64,000 nucleotides of DNA from Nocardia vaccinii NBRC 15922 (GTDB lineage Bacteria; Actinomycetota; Actinomycetes; Mycobacteriales; Mycobacteriaceae): contig NZ_BDCC01000070.1 of the NCBI RefSeq assembly GCF_001613305.1, forward strand, positions 1-64,000, read 5' to 3'. The notes under the pieces are model-generated. The model saw only the letters and a program-made list of their open reading frames with translations. It was not told the origin of the DNA and did no database searches. Of this stretch, positions 61,200 to 64,000 are shown piece by piece. The translations under genes and the position numbers were made by a program. How positions within the stretch are numbered: position 1 is the stretch's first letter; each line of letters begins with the position of its first letter.

Positions 61200-61878
61200 C
61201 GCGGTGAGCGGCGACGTCGCGACGGCATAGATGACGACGTCGAAACGTTCACCACGTAACGAGTCGGGGAAGTCATCGGAGGACACCACCTCGTCGTAGG
61301 GCAGCGCACTGGCTGCGGCCGCCGGCAACGCGGCGGTCCGGGCGGTACGACGATGTGCGAGGCACCCAGCTCGCGGGCGATGCCCGGGAAGACCGACGCC
61401 AGCCTGCCCAGTGCGCTGTGGACAGCACCGATTCGCCCTTGGCGAGGTGCGGCCACACGGGTCGGCGCCAGATGCGTGGTGACGGCGTTGGGCAGCGCGG
61501 ACATGGCCAGCGCGAGGTCGATCGGCGAACCGTCCAGAGACGCAGTCAGTTCGGCGTCGGCCACCACGACCTCGGCGTTGCCCCCGTCACGCTGGCGGTC
61601 GACGTCACCACCGGTTCACCGATGCGGAGGCCCTCTACGCCCTCCCCGAGAGCCCGCCCCGTGCCCGCGACCTCCAGGCCCGGTACGAACGGCGGCTGGG
61701 GGAGGCCCGTTGCTCCTTTAACTGTCCCCGTCGCAGGTAGACGTCGACCAAGCCGACTGCGCAGTGCGACACCGTGATCGACAACTGACCGGGGCCTGGC
61801 ATTTTCTCGGGTGCCTCCACGATCTGCAGAGGGGGCCGTACTGTCGGTGCCCGCCGCGCTGGTGACCGTTTCCTTCAT
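61200..61878 (-). pseudogene. Shattered zinc-type/quinone oxidoreductase gene
   Basis: Pieces in three frames, in order: MKETVTSAAGTDSTAP and PPFVPGLEVAGTGRALGEGVEGLRIGEPV (61878-61590), VVVADAELTASLDGSPIDLALAMSALPNAVTTHLA and RIGAVHSALGRLASVFPGIARELGASHIVV (61567-61350), and ALPYDEVVSSDDFPDSLRGERFDVVIYAV (61310-61220). Together they are an MDR-superfamily quinone oxidoreductase with at least three frameshifts and no intact nucleotide site. Not functional. Confidence 0.75.
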
Positions 61879-62031
61879 GTGTCCCGCACGTCATCGGTCG
61901 CAGGTCTTGCGAGTGATGGCGACAGCCCCGCTGATGATCACCGCATCGCTGTGGGTCGCCTTCCTCACGGCGTAGGCCGCGACGGGCGCACGTCTCGAAT
62001 TCTCATGTGCGGTGAGTGGTGGCCGGGTGTG

Positions 62032-62841
62032 TCAGCGGTGTAGTCCGTAGGAGCGGGCGGTGACGCGTTCCATTAGGTAGCGGGGGAGTATGCGATGGAG
62101 TGCGAAGGCGGCGGGGGCGTTGCTGCCGACGGCATACAGCGGGCGGGGGCGTGGCGCCGAGACTGCGGTGAGGATCGTGCGTGCGACCCGGTCCGGTGCG
62201 ACGCCCGCGGCTTGTTTGCGGTCGAGTGCTGTCATGAAGCGTTCGAATTCCGCGGTGTGTGGCGAGCCGTCGGTGAGGTATTTCGTGCGTCGTTCGCGGA
62301 GCCCGGAATCGACCTGTCCTGGTTCGACTGTGGTGAGCCAGACGCCGTAGGGCGATTCCTCGAACCGTGCCGCGGTGGCAAATCCGCGTAGTGCGGCTTT
62401 GGTGGCGACGTAGGAGGAGCGGTAGGGCAGTGGGAAGCTGGCCAGCATAGAGCCGACCATCACCACCCGCCCGGTGCCGCGTTCACGCATGCCGGGCAGC
62501 ACCGCTCGAGTGAGTGCGATCGGGCCCAGCACGTTGAGCTGGAACAGCCGGGTCACGGCGTTACCGGGCAGTTCGGCCAGCGGTCCGGCTTGGCTCTCGC
62601 CGGCGTTGTTGATCAGAACATCGACGGTGTCCAGCGTCGAGACGAATCGCTGGACGGAGTCGTCGTCGGTCAGGTCCAGGGGGCGGTAGTCGATGCCCGG
62701 CAGTTGATCGGTGGCTGGGATCGTGTCCGGGGAGCGGCTGGTCCCGATCACCCGGAAGCCGTGGTCGGCCAGGGCCGCGGCAGTGGCCCGGCCTATCCCC
62801 GATGAGGCGCCGGTGACGACGGCGATGCGTGTGGTGGGCAT
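62032..62841 (-). CDS. SDR family oxidoreductase
   Basis: A 269-aa SDR: VVTGASSGIGRATA (residues 8-21), LINNAGESQAGPLAE, VVMVGSMLASFPLPYRSSYVATKAALRGF with Tyr/Lys near 151-155, EPGQVDSGLRERR. The later part (APRPRPLYAVGSNAPAAFALHRILPRYLMERV) is typical of the DHRS7/'SDR family oxidoreductase' group. ATG 62841. It stands alone; 294 bp upstream hold nothing recognised. Confidence 0.92.
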   Translation of the reverse strand: MPTTRIAVVTGASSGIGRATAAALADHGFRVIGTSRSPDTIPATDQLPGIDYRPLDLTDDDSVQRFVSTLDTVDVLINNAGESQAGPLAELPGNAVTRLFQLNVLGPIALTRAVLPGMRERGTGRVVMVGSMLASFPLPYRSSYVATKAALRGFATAARFEESPYGVWLTTVEPGQVDSGLRERRTKYLTDGSPHTAEFERFMTALDRKQAAGVAPDRVARTILTAVSAPRPRPLYAVGSNAPAAFALHRILPRYLMERVTARSYGLHR

Positions 62842-63135
62842 ATCTGTCCTTGGTCGATCGAGGCTGCATGGACGATGGGGCGGAACGATTTCCCGCGTCT
62901 TGTGTACGGCCGCCGTTCTTCGGCCGAGGCCCGCATTTCCTCCGGATTCGCTGCGTCGTCGACATGCTGTGGTCTGTGCGGGTCAGCTGACCAGCACTGC
63001 GAGCTTGGCGAGGGACGCGTCGAGTTGCTTGCGGAATCCGCACTCGCGGCCAGACGTCATGACGGGCCCGGCCCGCGATCAGTGGCGGGCGCTGGTCACA
63101 AACGCCAGTGGCGGAAATCGCTGGCGCGGTGCGGG

Positions 63136-64000
63136 TCATGGTGCGGTGTCGGTGGCCGGGTGGGCGGGATCGGCGGTGATCGCCACGGTGCGGGCGGCGT
63201 GCTGGTCGCCTGTCTGCATGGGGTGGTGATGGTCGCGGCCGTGCGGGTGGTTGTGCCTGGCGGGCCAGTACGGGCCCCACTGGGTGCGCAGCCAGTCGAG
63301 CAGCTGCGGGGCCGCGATCGTGGCCTGGTCGCGGCTGCGCCACAGGACGTGTCCGTCGGGCCGCACTGCCACCACGCCGTGTTCGCCGATTTCGTATAGT
63401 GCGATCAGGGCGTCGCGGTCGTGCGGGGCGGGTGCGCGCAGGGCGATCACCTGTATCGGTAGCGGTGGCTGCGGGTCTGTGGTGAGCGCGGTGATCCACG
63501 CGTGGGGGTCGGCGGTGAACACGGTGAGGCGGCCGGGACCGAGCAGGTCGTGGATCGGCACCGGCTCGTTCTCGATTTCGATCATCGCGTGGGGCAGGCG
63601 GGCGCCGGGCCAGGTGGTGGGCCGGTAGGTGAGCACACCGTCCCCGTCGACGGGTACGGTGCCGGGTTCGGAGCAGATCAGCGGGCTGCAGTAGAGGTAG
63701 CCGAATTCCAGGCCGGTGGCGATGAAATGCTCGAGCTGGCCGGGGATCTGGGCTGCGATCTGGGCCCGGACGCGCCCGGCGCGGCGATGACCGGGTGCCG
63801 CGACGGCGGTGCGGGCGGTCTGTATGTCGGTGAGCCGGTCGCAGAGCGGTGCCAGCAGCCGGTCCGGCAGCCATGCCAGCGGCGGGCGGGCCAGAGCGGC
63901 GGTGGCCTGCTGCACAGCCCGGTTGGTGACGCCGAGGGGGCGGGTGACCTTGTCGAGCAGAAAGTGATTGCTCACGCTCTGCTCGGCGAAGCGGGCGACC
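63136..64000 (-). CDS. FAD-dependent aromatic hydroxylase, C-terminal part (cut by the window end)
   Basis: The last ~287 codons of a PHBH-type flavin monooxygenase: RFAEQSVSNHFLLDK (the frame continues past 64000), LEFGYLYCSPLIC, YRPTTWPGARLPHAMI, PIHDLLGPGRLTVFTAD, and a thioredoxin-like C-terminal domain (ALYEIGEHGVVAVRPDGHVLWRS). The FAD-binding N-terminal half lies outside the window. It ends with a His-rich tail (ARHNHPHGRDHHHP) that may bind metal. Confidence 0.85.
   Translation of the reverse strand, partial: VARFAEQSVSNHFLLDKVTRPLGVTNRAVQQATAALARPPLAWLPDRLLAPLCDRLTDIQTARTAVAAPGHRRAGRVRAQIAAQIPGQLEHFIATGLEFGYLYCSPLICSEPGTVPVDGDGVLTYRPTTWPGARLPHAMIEIENEPVPIHDLLGPGRLTVFTADPHAWITALTTDPQPPLPIQVIALRAPAPHDRDALIALYEIGEHGVVAVRPDGHVLWRSRDQATIAAPQLLDWLRTQWGPYWPARHNHPHGRDHHHPMQTGDQHAARTVAITADPAHPATDTAP

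Overview
The window looks like chromosome from a high-GC mycolic-acid actinomycete, most likely Nocardia or a close relative. The reasons are the overall GC bias, many GTG starts with AGGAGG-type ribosome sites, many TetR, SDR, P450 and CaiB genes, a mycofactocin-coupled SDR, an F420-type nitroreductase, a SigB/F regulatory island and an MTB12-like secreted protein. Genus is an inference; no rRNA gene is present.

Layout. 0-9 kb: a tightly coupled minus-strand operon of ten genes (CaiB CoA-transferase, DUF35 protein, SCP2-type thiolase, aldehyde dehydrogenase, amidohydrolase, ferredoxin, SDR, P450, F420 nitroreductase, TetR). It fits CoA activation, oxidation and retro-aldol cleavage of a lipophilic substrate. 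9-11.3 kb: a TetR gene and an enoyl-CoA hydratase gene. Four copies of one 15-bp palindrome tie this block to the operon. 11.4-19.1 kb: a stress/partner-switching island with a SigB/F-type sigma factor, two HATPase anti-sigma proteins, two STAS antagonists, a PAS-ANTAR protein, and a CHASE3 kinase with a receiver and a receiver-PP2C phosphatase. 19-25.3 kb: a secreted GH5 glycosidase, a membrane molybdopterin oxidoreductase, a formylglycine-generating-type enzyme, a decayed luciferase-like oxidoreductase with intact twin operators, and a lactonase-like metallo-beta-lactamase.

25.4-33.3 kb is the most interesting region: a microcin C-like (peptide-nucleotide 'Trojan horse') cluster. It has a MccB-type E1 enzyme fused to a methyltransferase. 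Just downstream is a 21-codon precursor gene ending in Asn, too short for ordinary gene calling, followed by a 14-bp hairpin. Around these lie an extra methyltransferase, a PLP decarboxylase of the kind found in the N-terminal half of MccE, a CmoA-like protein, an MFS exporter, an S51 (peptidase E-like) serine peptidase that could give self-immunity, and a YqcI/YcgG protein. The combination of MccB-MT fusion, S51 peptidase and YcgG protein is not one I know from described mcc operons.

33.4-50.5 kb is a mosaic: a STAND-type remnant, a P450, an ABC exporter pair, a DUF574 methyltransferase, a MetE-like protein, a beta-lactamase-fold esterase, membrane proteins, ISL3 and IS256 fragments, a tRNA-Leu 3'-end remnant, a frameshifted HEPN gene and an AT-richer three-gene block (46.1-48.4 kb). 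50.9-62.8 kb is a second catabolic region: acyl-CoA ligase, enoyl-CoA hydratase, several SDRs and a CocE-type hydrolase, under two TetR regulators with recognisable operators. It contains an SDR with an in-frame TAG and a shattered quinone oxidoreductase. The window ends inside a flavin monooxygenase gene.
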